64,000 nucleotides of DNA, taken from NCBI GenBank assembly GCA_964035545.1, contig OZ037772.1, positions 9,769,150-9,833,149 on the forward strand, read 5' to 3'. This DNA is from Bugula neritina. Taxonomy: Eukaryota > Bryozoa > Gymnolaemata > Cheilostomatida > Bugulidae. Both the position numbers and the translations under genes were made by a program. Below, in pieces: positions 1 through 12,730 of this stretch. Under the pieces are notes generated by a model. It worked only from the letters and a program-made list of their open reading frames with translations, did no database searches and had not been told where the DNA came from. The stretch's first letter is position 1, and every line of letters begins with the position of its first letter.

Positions 1-347
1 TCAACATTTGTAGCATAAAAACTAAAACTAGAGCAAGATTTGACATTATAATAAAGAGGCTTTTGTGTTTGAAGGTCTACAATAAATAAATTATTTATTT
101 AAAACATTCAAACTCTTGAAAAAGCACTAAAAGCACTAAAACACTGAAATTTAAAAAACTTTACCGCTTTAAAATTTGTTTTAGTGTACATATGCATGTA
201 ATACATGTATTTAAGTCAAATAATTTACAATATACATAATATTAGAAAAAACTTGCCTAAATAAAGCATTATTAATGGATAAAACTGTATATAATTAAAT
301 ATCCATAAGCTATAAATTACAAAAGACTGGGTTTGAGCAAACTTTAC
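1..347. other. AT-rich sequence 3' of the last visible H-A exon
   Basis: This stretch follows the donor of the last visible H-A exon (348-479, minus strand), so it is the start of an intron that leaves the window. I see no exon in it. The remaining H-A exons, including any tail, must lie left of base 1. Confidence 0.5.
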
Positions 348-2744
348 CCAAAACTGAGAGCACTCAGAGTCTGTTAGAGGAGAGACAAGCTTACAGAAGT
401 CATCTATTAGACTTCCTGACCAGTTGATCATGGAACTTTCTAGAGCTTCAGAAACTACACTCGAAACAGCCATCATACACTGCAAGTGTTAATGACCAGA
501 GTATAATATATCTCAATCTAGCTTAAAGCATAGAAATATTATAATTAAAGTGGTTTAAATCAAAACAAATGATTTGCTGGATTGTATGTTATAATTGTTG
601 AAGAGTATATGACCAATTAAATAAAAGCAATATTTTTTACACGCACACATCGTAATATGATATATTACAACGTAATATGATATAAGTAAAACTAGTCTGA
701 TAGCAACTTATAAGAATTTTTTTTATTAATTGTAGGTTTTTAGAAAAAAAATTGCGCGGTCACGATAAAAAAGAGCAGTTTTAAGGAATATATTCATACA
801 ATTTAAATTTTTGACTTTGAATTTGAAGTCTTTTTAACATTTATAAAATGTAAATATCTTCTATTTTTTCAATATTCCCTAAAATTTATATCAATTTAAA
901 AATAATGTGAGCAACCATTTTGCAATGCCTTTGTATCACCAATAAAATTAAATTTAGAATGTGAAGTGACTTTTTTTTTAAATTTTATAGTAGCTTTGGA
1001 AACAATAATAAAATATTGTGAAGGTACACAATCTTAGCTATAATACAGTAGTAAAAATATTGTATTTGTTTTGATAGAATCTGCACACCTGAAAAAATTG
1101 ATAATGTAATTAATTTTCTTTGTCATTAAACCTTTTGGCAAGAAATTTCCAAAGCATTAAAAAGCTTTATATAAATGACATTTGTAAACTTATACTCACG
1201 CTTATGATTCTATCAGGACTGCATTTTGCAGGCAGGCAGAATGGCCCAGCGATTTGACTCACTACAGTTCTCATTGTGTGCAGTGCAGAGTAATTAGGCA
1301 GAAAGTGGGGCAGTTCTTTTTTCAACTGTCTAACTAATATTTTATATCTGTAATCTGATCGTATCTTCTTCACTGATAAAAAAATTCAGGTAATAATTTT
1401 AACTTGCACTTAAAAAGTCAGTTTATCTTTTATAAGTATTTAAATTTAAAAAATGAAAAGAGTGTTTGTTAGCTGAAAAGCAATTATTAGTTCAAAGAAT
1501 ATAAAAAAATTTAACACACTCTGAAGTAGAATTTAGCGGAATAACATTCGTTACTTAATAGGTTACTTTTATATACGTATATAGACTATAAAAATTGTCA
1601 AACATCCAAGTGTAAAATTAAGTCTATAAACATTGGAATATTTCAAATAATAATTTGTTTTAAATTGGATGACAAAGTTATGTTGACCTTTATTATATTG
1701 CCAGATTTTTCATATATTACGTCAAAAATGTTAATTTTTAAAACAAGCATATATATATAGCAGGATCAAAATCAACATTTAGTATAACTTTCATTAGCTT
1801 TTGATTAATAAAATAGTATATATTATATTTACTGTATTTAGCTGAAAAATACATGATAAAACTACAGCCAACACAATTTTTTATGTTATTTAATTTCTTG
1901 AAGGATATGCTAACAAAAAATTGCACTAAACAAAACACTCTATTTACATTGTATGTATTATATTTCAATAAAAATATTTTTAGCAATAACTTTATATATA
2001 TTTGTCTAAGTTAGGCAATAAAGTTAAAAGCATAACCTACTGTATTCCAGCAAGAAATCTGAAAACTCTGTGTCTTGTAGCTCTTTCAATCCTTGAGGAC
2101 AAACAATTAAACATTTCAACGGTGTTTTAGCTGGAGCACAGACCCTGAAACATGTGGCACACACATATCAATTTCATGCGTGAAATTCATTGTAAGGAAA
2201 TTGCTTACTAGTGTATATAACAAAGTAAATGAATCACAGTTAAAAAATATTTGTTTCACAGTAAAATCTTATGAGATAAATTTTTTGACTCGAAAAGTTT
2301 TTTTTCTATATTAATACACGTTTGCAGACTGACACTATTAAAATTTTCTTAGAGGACAGGGGACAGCTAATTAATTTACCTGATATATATTTTGGAAACT
2401 ATTGTTTACAAACTGAATTGAATGATCTCACAGCTGAATAATTTTCAATACTTATATAAGAATATCATATGTTTAGATTGCTTGCTGCATGCTGCAGTTA
2501 TGTACAGGTAATTATAGTTACCGCTGTCATGTAAATTTCTTTTATTATGGTTAAAACATGCAACTACCTGGATCTCTATAAAATAAACTTATAATAATAA
2601 ATTCACCAGCAAAAATAAATAATTAGCCATTGATTATTGAATGTATTTTTAGTAAACTTACATTTGTTTGATGCCTAAAAGCATCACATTTTTCATAGTA
2701 AACTTTCCCATGTCCACTGTGTCAAGTGGGGATAACTGAGCCAT
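348..2744 (-). CDS. Family H paralog H-A, 5' four exons (partial gene)
   Basis: Family and function are not recognised. Coding exons in transcript order are 2744-2662, 2144-2041, 1372-1200 and 479-348. All have AG/GT borders, and phases join as 2, 1, 0, 0, the same pattern as in H-B, H-C and H-D. The third exon is 173 bp, identical in size to its H-B and H-D counterparts, and ends in PDRIIS where the others have DDRIMM, DDRIML and DDQLMM. The second exon ends FSDFLLEYM, matching PIGVLLEDYG and PLGVLLLDYG. The fourth exon resembles the fourth exon of each paralog in length and hydrophobic pattern. I chose the ATG at 2744 because it falls where the other paralogs start, but its Kozak context is weak (C at -3), and the open exon extends upstream to an acceptor at 2758. 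The 3' part is outside the window. Confidence 0.6.
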
Positions 2745-2758
2745 TGGAATCTGCTGTA

Positions 2759-4300
2759 CTAAAATATCATAGTAAAGAACTGAATGATTTTTCTTACTAT
2801 TTATTGAAATGTGAATAATTACGAAATTCTAACTTAAAAGTGCAAAATATGACACAAATATTTTAAATCGTAAATTAAATATTTTTTTGAATATTTGCAA
2901 TAATTAAATTTGAATGAAAAAAAAATGCAAATGATTAAAATAATTAAAGCTAATAAAAAATTAAGCTAATACAATATTCTAAACTGTTATATAACTTATA
3001 GAAGCATTTTGATTTATAACACTAAAGAAAAATTTAATTAAAAAAAAACATATATATAGAATCATAATACTTTAGTGACAGTTAGTATGCAGTTTGAAGT
3101 ATATGCAGTGATAATTATAGTCTGGTTTTCTTTTATTCTTATAGCATTCAATTTTTAAATCAGCAATTATAACGTACACTAGTTTTATGCTGTCTAGTTT
3201 ATGTCATGTATTTGGAAACAATATCTAGAACTATTGGTGTAAAGATTCTATGCGCATATACAATAAAATAGCCTAATCATTTAAAAACAGGTGTTAATGC
3301 AGAGTGTCAAGAAAGCATAATTTCAAATCGTAAAAAAAAATTTGATTAAAAATTTTCAAAATAACCTAAAGTTTTTTAAATTGAAAGGCTTTGCATCTAA
3401 GACACAGTCTATTATAATGACTGTACTTATAGAGTTATATTAATATAATGAACTAAATGCATACTTATATGTGAATTCAGCTTGAGTACAACTTGAATTT
3501 ATCTTAAATGGAACTTGACTCAACTTAAGTTCATTAAAATAACTTTGCTCATAAAATAGTTGAACTAGATCAAAAACTCTTAGCAACTTGATAGCCAAAG
3601 CTACAAAAAGCAACAAATGAAACTTTTAACAAAAGCTTCTGCTTTGGCCTTACAGAAATTATGAGTAAAATGTAAACTATTATATTGGTACAAAAAGCTA
3701 GTTTATTCTTATAACATTTCAAAACTCCTTTGCCTATAGGCACAAAGAAACTAAAGAAAGCAACCAAAGCCACTGTTATAATATACTATTGGTTTTTCAA
3801 AAAAAACATATTAATGATGCTGCAAGTATATTACTGCATGTTTTGTTCCCATTTAGGTATTTAGTTTGTTTTTCAAAGTTATTAACATTAGTGTTAATTC
3901 TTCCTGCAGTTATTTTGACTATTTTGCTAATTGAAGAAATAGAATTTTAAATAGAATAATTGCCTATATATATATTCTAATAATACAAAAAATATTTGTT
4001 GAATATTTATACTGTATGTTATTATATGCAAAATTCAAATCTTTAATCAATATGTTAATAGCATGAACTTGATAATTATCATATTATTTAATTTTCAGAC
4101 TAACATGCACGCATATTTCCTTTTTTAGTCTTTGTATTCAGTGATTTCAATGAAATTCTGTGAATGTAAACAGAAAGTGTACAAATGGAGTTGCTAAAAA
4201 AAACTGTACAAATATGTTATATAATCTTATATTATAAAATTTCTGTTTGTTTCAGAAATAAATGTTTGCAATTGAAAGTTTATCTAATTCTAATAAGTGT
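2759..4300. other. Gene-poor AT-rich interval between the unidentified gene and H-A
   Basis: No exon with supported borders was found here. It should hold the H-A promoter and 5' UTR and the 3' end of the gene at 4301-5126. Only short AT-rich open frames occur. Confidence 0.4.
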
Positions 4301-5126
4301 TTAGGTAGTTGTAACTAAAGAAATGTACTGCTGACATAGGCTAAAACAAATGTTCCATGCAACTATAATATCGTCTGCAAATCTTTCCACCCGATATTCA
4401 ATATGGCCGCCTGTCTCCATCAGTCTTTGTTCATCCATCAGAGAAGACAACTGGCTAGCAAAGATCCGTAGAGTAGCACCAGGAGGGTTGCCTATAATGA
4501 GCTCCCTAACTTTCAGTGCTAAGCGGACAGTGGAACCAAGGATATTGGGTAGCTCTCTAGCTTTTAAAAAATAATACATACAGTCAATGACTCTTAGCAA
4601 CTAAATTTTTGCTGAAAAAATAAAATAATTGTTTTCCAACTGGTTATTTGAATAAAATATATCACTGATCAATTTGTTCAAAAGTTTAAGTTTTAGTGAT
4701 TCCTGCATATGTAAGACTTTAATATAAAGCATTGAAAATTATATTACTATATAAGTTGAATGAATACAAAAATTGTTAAGATATAAATTAAAAGTCCAGT
4801 GTTTATAGGCAAAAGGATGTAGAAGTAGATATTGTATCAACAACTTGAATAGCACCACTTAACAAAAGCTGAACCACAACCTAAAAAAATACTCTTTATA
4901 CTTTTATAAGTTTAAAAGTTTCAAATATATACAGCTACATGCAGATATTGAAATGGAACTTAGGCAATTAATTTTAAAATTTTTAATACCTTCTTCATTT
5001 TGCGAGTTTGCGTTTCTAGTTTGAGACCGAATTCTGTTGAAATATTCGGTGTAATGAGTTCGGAGCTCAGAGATATTTCTTGCTATAACTCGCATCAGCT
5101 GTGTGTCATATCCACACATTTGAAAC
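4301..5126 (-). CDS. Unidentified two-exon (or 3'-terminal) coding segment
   Basis: Two minus-strand exons join in phase: 5126-4990 (acceptor at 5127, donor GTATTA, phase 1) and 4560-4301, which ends in TAA. The predicted product has a charged helical first part (with RNISELRTHYTEYFNRIR) and a second part with LPNILGSTVRLALKVRELI and RVERFADDIIVAW. I do not recognise the family. An in-frame ATG lies near the start of exon 1 (reading MCGYDTQLM), but the acceptor in front of it means either a 5' UTR exon or more coding exons upstream, on the far side of the TG repeat. It could instead be the front of H-A. However, no good donor was found in exon 2 to connect to 2758, and H-A has its own start, so I treat it as separate. 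Confidence 0.4.
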
Positions 5127-5141
5127 CTGCAACATAATGTC

Positions 5142-5143
5142 AC

Positions 5144-5204
<61 letters not shown>

Positions 5205-5442
5205 GTGTTGTGTGTGTTGTGTGCGTGTGTGTGTGTGTGTGTTGTGTGTGTTGCGCATGTGTGTGCGTGTACTTGAGTGTGTGTTGTTTGCTTGTGAGTG
5301 TGTATGTGTTTTGTGTGTGTTGTGTGTAGTTTGGTGTGTGTGTGCGTGTGTGTGTGTGCGTGTGTGTGTGTGCGCGCGCGTGTGTGTGTGTGTGTGCGTG
5401 TGTGTGCGTGCGTGCATGAGCGCGTGAGTGTGTGTGTATGAT
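5142..5442. repeat. TG/GTGTGC microsatellite
   Basis: About 300 bp of almost pure TG dinucleotides with TGTTG, TGCG and similar variants. It lies directly upstream of the acceptor of the 4990-5126 exon. The Cys/Val and His/Thr open frames across it are repeat artefacts, not proteins. Confidence 0.9.
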
Positions 5443-6953
5443 ACTAGCAAAGAGTATAAAATATTTCTTTTCATGATGCACTAAATAACATTAATTCTTT
5501 ATCTAACCTATACATAACGAAGTCAACTATTGACTGGTCCATTTTAACTATTCTTGTAACTTCCTTTCCTTTTCATTTTTTCTTTCTAAAAAATACGCAG
5601 TAATAAACTAAATTCCAAACAATTCATCATTTTTTTAAAGAACATCATAATTTATTCAACTTGTTGATTTAGCATTACACAAAATAAAAGATAAAGTTAC
5701 ATGATTAGATGAATAATATTTTAGAGACCAAAAGCTACATAATTTAAATATACTGTATAATATAATATAACAATAAAATAATTAGAATGTCATGTGATAT
5801 ACTGTATAATATTTACATGTGTATATAATAGAATATAACAATTTATGATATATAATGACATGATATAGAAAAATGTAACATTCAATATAACAAAACTCAT
5901 TATGATCATAAAGTAATTATAATACTTATCATGGTATGACGAAATATATACTTTATTTATAAAACATAATTCAAACTTATGCAGCATAATATTATAATGT
6001 TTAGGTAAAGTAAAACACAGCAGTTTGCTTAGTAAACATTATCAATATTGTTCACTTTAAAACAGCTGAGTTGAGTTATTGATTTAGAAAGCAGCTTTTA
6101 AATATCTACATTGAAAGCATATGCGAACAAAAAGATGAAACAATACAAAATAAACAAACAAAACAGCAATTTAAAGCTCAGATGTATAACTTACAGAGTT
6201 AAAGATTTTTCGATTTTTTTTGAAGTGTTTATAATAATATTTTATGAAATATAATACTTTTAATTAATCTCACAGACTATTGCAATTTAAAGTATAAATT
6301 GTTAACATTCTTTTTTTTTAGGAAATAATAGTTTATTTTGATGATAATATTATGCCTAACCATGTTCATTGAAATTATGAAGTGAAATATCTAAAAATAA
6401 ACCAGAAAAAGCGCTTCAAAATTTATTGTTTTAATTGCGACATAAATTATAGATTATTATTGACCAAAAGTAGACAGAATATTAATTTTTGCTTTGATGT
6501 CATATAAATTGTAAAAGTTGACATTATTTATTTTTTAATGTAACTTTATAAGAACAGCCTTAAAATATTATTCTGTGTCACATGAATAAAAACAACTATA
6601 GTTATGCTTCTTTTTCTGTAATAAATTAGTAAAAATACTTGTCATAAATTATTATGTATACAATTTTTTGTTTTAAACTTTTTTAAATTTTTTAATAGAT
6701 TAAAGCGTATATAGTAAGTATTTTAACTGCAAACTTTTTTAAAAAGACATAAGTGGAATTCAATTAAATTTTTGTCCTAATCATAAATAATTATTCTTTT
6801 ACAAGTCAAATCAGCTATTAAAATTTGTTAATTGGAATGACAAGAATGTGGGCCATTTTTTTTAAAATGAAACTTTTTTTAAAAAGTTCCAATTTTATAT
6901 TTTGTTTTATTTTTAAGAGCTGGTCTCTAAATTAAAATTAAAATTAAATTAAA
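5443..6953. other. AT-rich intergenic interval upstream of H-D
   Basis: No exon was seen on either strand. It separates the minus-strand gene ending at 4301 from plus-strand H-D, so it may act as a shared head-to-head promoter region. No clear promoter motif was recognised. Confidence 0.4.
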
Positions 6954-9900
6954 ATGCCCAAACTAGGACAAATGCCTGGACTGATATTAATATCTTCGTC
7001 GCTACTTTCTCACCCCCTGAGAGTTCGACATCATCGCGATAAGTACCCTTTTGACGACCTCATCATTTCTGTCATTCGTCAAAGGTATATAAACACGCTC
7101 ATCAAATCAGTTATAATCTTATACCACTGAGGCATAAAGCAAAAAAACGTACTTATAGCACTTTTGATAAATCTGAAAATAAAATCAATTGCATGCAACT
7201 GAAGCCACTAGTTTCAGTTCTACAAAAAGCAAAACAACAGTGTTTTCTTTAGTAGGATGCAAAAAAACTTATTGGAAAGCAATAATTATTGGTCCATTCT
7301 TCATTTTAAACCATTTAGTTATATAAAAATATATTAATAGTCAATATTTTTATGCTTGAGCCTGAAAAAAAATTGCAAAATTTTCTAATAAATACTACAC
7401 AATAATTTTGAATTTTTAATAGCAATTATTGCATGTCTATTAAATAATTTGAAAGAATGATTTATGTTTAATTTGTCCCATAAGTTATTTGCTAAAAATT
7501 GGAAATGATGATCACAAATGATATAAAAGTTTTAGCATTATATAGGTGTAATAGTACTCAGTATGCAGTATATAAGTTTGCAAATTTAAACTTATTGAAT
7601 TTAAACTAGTAAAATATTTTCAGAAAATAAAGAACTTTTGCATGCATGTATCAAAAACAAAATTTCTAAAAACTTAATAAAATGCTGCAGCAAAAACCAA
7701 AACTTGCGACATTTAATTCTCAAAAGTATATATAGAGAAGCTCAATTTACTTTTTACTAAAATTAACATAGATATAACGTTGCATTACATAAAACAATTT
7801 AGATCAATTATACATAGCTGTAGTCAACTGAGTATAACTTCGAGTGCGGAAAAAACGTAGCCTACAATAAATGTATTAAAACAATACAACATTAAAGAAG
7901 TGTATAACAATAATTTAAAATAAAATTCAGCTAACTAAACTTTTATATTGCAGTGCCCCTGTAGAAGTCAAGCGAACCGGTCTACTAAAAGGACTGAATA
8001 AACTGTCATGTGACCATGTGGGTCGGCCAATGGGTGTGCTTCTACATCTTTATGGTATGTTTATATGTTATTTTACATATTCTTTAATCTCTGATTGAAT
8101 AAATTTAAGTTTATTGATTGGAGTTGTCAGCACACTTTATTCGGATGCTTTAATGTGTTTGATTCAATATTGTGCTGACAATTCCCACAAATACAATTTT
8201 TATTAGCATTGCAAGCAGTGTTATGAGATCTTTAATGAGCTAAAAAATTAGATTTGATTTTAAAAAGAGCAGACACTTCCTAATAGGTTTATTCTAAAAT
8301 CATAATATTGCTATAGCGATGCTTTAGGACTGAGGATTGCTGCTGCGGATGGATATGAGGCTCTTATATCAGAATTCACTTCAGCAGTTTCTCCGTTTGA
8401 ACCAAATGATGTTGCTAAAACTAAGCTTCTCTTCACTATCTCTAAATATTTTAAGAAAGACACTGTTTACGGCCTCTTTGAAGATGATCAGTTAATGATG
8501 GTTGGTAGCCATAGTGTTCATAGCAACCAGTTAGCGATTATAGCAACTAGCTAGCAACCGTAGTAACTAGCTAGTAACCATAGCAAATGTCTAGTAATCA
8601 TAGCAACTAATTAGTAACCATGGCAACTAGCCACAGTAACCATAGCAACGGGCTGGTAACCACAGCGACTGGTTATAGTAGTGACATATTTATGCTTTAA
8701 AAAAATTCATACTAAAAGCAGCTGAAATATTAGTCATGTGAATCCACAATATTCATCAAAAAATAAATTTGAGTTGCAATAATTTTAAATGCATATAAGA
8801 TATTGATAATGATTTGATGATACAAGAATGTAAAATATTCTGCATTCAAATTTTTTTTACGTATCCTTTGCAGATTATGTGTATAACGTCAAATTTGGTG
8901 GTTGATTCTATTCTGAAGCTTAAAGATAACTCCAGAGGAAAAAATATTATAAACTGGATAATGCATCATGTGGTGACAGAGCAATCTTCAGATGCATTTA
9001 GAAACCAGGCAGTGGGTTCTCATATCTATATCTATATTAATACAATTGCGGTTCAAAGTTCATATTTTCTTTATATTAAACAATAGTAACATGTAAAGCT
9101 AAGATCAAATTTTACCGTCTGCTAAGGGTTTAATTAATTGATCAATAATTTTTTCAGGGTACCACCACTGAACAAATTTTTTACCACATTTATTAAACAA
9201 AACTAGATGGAATTTTATTTCTGACAAAATCTAAATAACACTATTTTCAGCTTTAAAACATGATTGTTTGCTAATTTCGTGTGTCGTCTGCAGGAATCAT
9301 GGATGTCGAAGTTTGATTGGATGATTGACCCTGCAAGAGAAATCACTCTGTTTTCTGGAGCCAAAAAGTTAGCAACAACCACTAATCCTAGTAGCTGTCT
9401 CGCAAGTACCCCAACAACAGCTTTGCCAACTTACAGCTCAAAGTCTAATACTAACCAGCCAATGAAATCATTGCTAAAACCTCTAGTGGTGAGTCGCATA
9501 GGGTATTCACCAGTTTTACCTGGTAACTCAAACCAAGGGCCTGTGGCTTCGCAAATGCAAACACCTTTAAAACCAGTTTCACCAACAAAAGTAGCTGCAG
9601 CAACTTTACCCGCTCCACCAACAAAAGCCAAGGTTACCATTTTACCATCAACTGCCTTGCCCTACTCACCTCCTGGAACTAGTGGCTTATATAACCAACT
9701 GAGATCCACTTCGCCCAGATCATTGCTGAAAAATACACAAAATTCAAGCGGCCAGCATGTTGTCCTCTTTTCTCCATTTGCAGTGTCTGGAGCTACTTCC
9801 ACGGTCCAAGCAACGCAACCACCGGCAGCCAGTTCAAACCAAGCAGTGGTCAACCCTAATAAGCTTTTTGTGCTGACACCTCCACCACACACTCTCCAAC

Positions 9901-10325
9901 CTGCTACTCCTTGTTTACCATCTTCTACAGTTGTTGCCAGTCAACCTCATTCACCAGAAACATATAGAAATGTGTTGCCGAAAATGCCATCTTCAGCGGA
10001 ACATTCCAGAATAAGTCCAGAAACTTCTGGGGAAAATATATTTGAAACTGATAGCCCAAGAAGTAATCTGTCAGAAATTGAATCCTCCCAATCTTCACCA
10101 AATTATTACAAAACGATACCAGTTACACCAACACTTGGAGATGATATATTTGAAACTGATAGTCCTAGAAGTGATTTGTCAGAAATTGAATCTTCGCGAT
10201 CTTCACCAAATTATTACAAAACAATACCAGTTACACCAATGCTTGGAGACAATATATTTGAAAGTGACAGTTCAGATGAAGATCAAAGTTTTTCGTGTCC
10301 TCCAGCTAAAAGAAGAGCTAAATAA
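6954..10325 (+). CDS. Family H paralog H-D, complete, 5 exons, about 524 aa
   Basis: Function unknown. Exons are 6954-7084, 7954-8054, 8328-8500, 8874-9011 and 9294-10325; sizes and phases (2, 1, 0, 0) mirror H-B and H-C. The product begins MPKLGQMPG and contains the family motifs GRPMGVLLHLYG, FEDDQLMM, ITSNL and ESWMSKFDWMIDPARE, with conserved hydrophobic spacing that suggests a helical module (residues 1 to about 205). Unlike H-B and H-C it has a single module. It then runs into a Pro/Ser/Thr-rich tail of about 320 residues, with a 35-residue acidic repeat containing IFETDSPRS and a basic end, PPAKRRAK, that could be a nuclear localisation signal. The third exon uses the acceptor at 8326-8327, because the upstream AG at 8316 would give a stop. 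Its donor (GTTGGT) is weak but sits where the paralogs splice. The stop is TAA, followed by AATAAA-like sequence. Confidence 0.7.
8501..8690. repeat. 20-bp minisatellite in H-D intron 3
   Basis: About eight degenerate 20-bp units, typically atagcaactagctagtaacc, begin right at the donor of the 173-bp exon. One unit is 22 bp. Similar motifs recur in an H-C intron near 35515. Confidence 0.75.
10030..10265 (+). repeat. 105-bp in-frame tandem repeat in the H-D tail
   Basis: Two full copies and the start of a third of a 105-bp unit (35 codons) encode an acidic stretch with IFETDSPRS, LSEIESS and NYYKTIPVTP. Copies differ by a few substitutions and keep the frame, so the tail grew by recent in-frame duplication. 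Confidence 0.8.
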
Positions 10326-10937
10326 AATTTTTTTAGGCTGATGCAATTTAAATTGCGTGAAAATAGAATTAACATGTTTTTGTTTTTAGCATAAATAATT
10401 TATGAATTATACAATAAACAGTTAAAACATATATTGTTATGGTTATAATATATGATTGTGAAATAACTAGTAATTAACATGATTGATTTTGCTGTATTAG
10501 CTTGTTATCATTTAAAAAAAAATAAGTAACAGTGTTAGTGAAGAAAGGCAATAGTCTCCTCACAGTCTGTAGTGGTTACAGAGCAAAATTTTATTATGAC
10601 AAAAAATTGTACATTGCAAAGAATAATTTTAATATACTGTCATTTTCTAGATATAATATATGTATGCTTATGTGAAGAGAGATAATATTAAGACAACTTC
10701 TAAGCTACCTACCATGGCTTTGGAAATTTGTGACATTCTACTTTATTTCAATATAAAGTGTATATTTCATACATATATTGATAGCAGATATTATATAAGC
10801 AACCTTTAATAATCCAATTATATAAATAGGAAAACTTAACAGCAAATTCGATACAATATGGAATATATTGGCAAATTATAATGATTATTATCAGCATTAT
10901 TTCATAAGTTTAACCTGTTCTTGTGTATCATTATCTT
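10326..10937. other. 3' flank of H-D
   Basis: AT-rich sequence with AATAAA-like hexamers soon after the stop (for example aataaa near 10413), a plausible polyadenylation region. No other coding signal was seen. Confidence 0.4.
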
Positions 10938-12730
10938 GCGATCTATGAAAAATATTGGGGTAATTTTGGCTTCCAGATTTCTTTAAAAAATGTATTGCAC
11001 TTTGAAACTGCATCAAGTTTAGATTGGTCAGTATTACGCTGATGACAATTATCATAAAGAGGGATTACAAAGACAAGTAAATGCTGTTAAAAACATGATT
11101 ACCATTCTTTTTATGATAAATAGCTTTTTATTCTATTTCGGACATTTTCATGATGAGCTGTGCATCTTTTAGGCATTTGCTCTTATAGAACAACGTCATC
11201 TAAATGTTTTATGTTGCCCACATACTAGTACATTAAGGAAAGGTAACTCCTAACACACCTGCTTTACGACTGATTATAACACCAGTATTATGAAATTCTT
11301 GTTGATTATGCTGCATCAATAGTCAATAATAGTCAGCTTTATGTTATTTCATAATAATCAATAACAATGCTGCTATACAATATATGATACATATACCCCT
11401 CATCATTCTCTGTGTAATAAACACACAAGGGTCTAGCATGGGCAGAGGTAAAAATATTGTTTGCTGTTGAAGTAGGTGAATTGTTGCAAAAATTTAAAGT
11501 AAGGTAGGTATACTATAATCACAGCAGAGCAAATTTAATTGGTGCTGCCTTTTTTGTAAAACACATTTCTTGTTTAAAAGACATTTTCGCTATATAAATT
11601 TTTAGAATAAACAGGCAAAAACTTGATTTAATATCAAATTTATATTCTTAAATGTATTGCACTGCTTTATAGCCATGCAAAAAAGTCTTTTAGATTTGAT
11701 TTTCGTGACCTTATTTAAGATAGTAGAAATTAATACACTTGTAAAATTGATTATAACAAAGTTTTGATACGTTTTTCTTAATCAACTCTTTAAGCAACAT
11801 ATTTTCATGGCTTAACTGAATGTTTTTTTATCCAAGTGATTTTAGTTGAAAATTATTGTCAACACTGATAAATTGAACGTTTATTTGTATAATGTCAATA
11901 TTAGAACCATATATAATTATCATAGTGATTTAAAGTGATCATGGCGTCGTTTGTTTCTTCACTAACTTAGATTGTATAGATGCATTAACAGTTCATTAAC
12001 TTCAACAATGATATTATTTTAAATAAGTATTCTTTTCACTTTGCTCAGGTTTTTATGGTAAGAGCCCATAAATGAGTTTTTTCAAACCTAATAAGTATTT
12101 CAAACTGCCAAGTTACATAGCTTCATTGTTTTATTGCAGCACTCAACAATTAGCTTCTTAACAGGCTCTAATTAAACTATTATTTAGAAAAATGTCTTTG
12201 CTGTTGTTTTAAAATGCTTTCAAATAAGAATATTGTTTAGGCAGGTAAAACTTTTTATTCTATAGTTTACATAGTTTACTATAATGTAATGTTTTATATT
12301 TTAACATAGTATATTGATATTGTTTAATATTTATTTGTAGTATTTGCCATTATTTTCATCTGTCTCATAAAACATGTTACTCATCTTTTCTAGTAAAATT
12401 TTCAACTGATTCTAATCAATCAGCAATAGTTAGCAACAGAAAACAAAAAAATGTGTAAATAACACATCTTTAAAATAATAGCTATATTATTATATACAAT
12501 CAGCCATCATATAATACTTCTTTTGAACGAAATCTAATTTAAGTCATTATGTATATTTATTCATTAAATTGCTGAACACATTTCTACTGCTAATTGTTAA
12601 CGTTTCTGCATGGGAGAGATTAAGGGAGTTACGATAGTAATTTTGCTTTTTTTTAACTCTGCCTAGCTTTTATTAATGACTGTTGATAATAAATATAGGT
12701 GTTCGAGTCTGAATATATATAAAACTTTTG
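10938..12730. repeat. Long tandem duplication, copy 1 (1.79 kb)
   Basis: The sequence from gcgatctatgaaaaatattg onward is repeated almost base for base 1793 bp later. Matches such as catggcgtcgtttgtttctt and gggtctagcatgggcagagg appear at the same offset. No open frame is kept between the copies, so this is non-coding duplicated sequence. It lies between H-D and the TRIM gene. Confidence 0.85.

Noticed and set aside
4350-4574. Plus-strand 74-codon frame
   Set aside because: It lies opposite the better supported minus-strand exon 4560-4301 and has no splice partners.
5101-5481. Long Cys/Val and His/Thr open frames on both strands
   Set aside because: They are the six-frame reading of a TG microsatellite; no codon structure beyond the repeat.
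9431-9892. Minus-strand frames opposite H-D exon 5
   Set aside because: Shadows of the long plus-strand coding exon.
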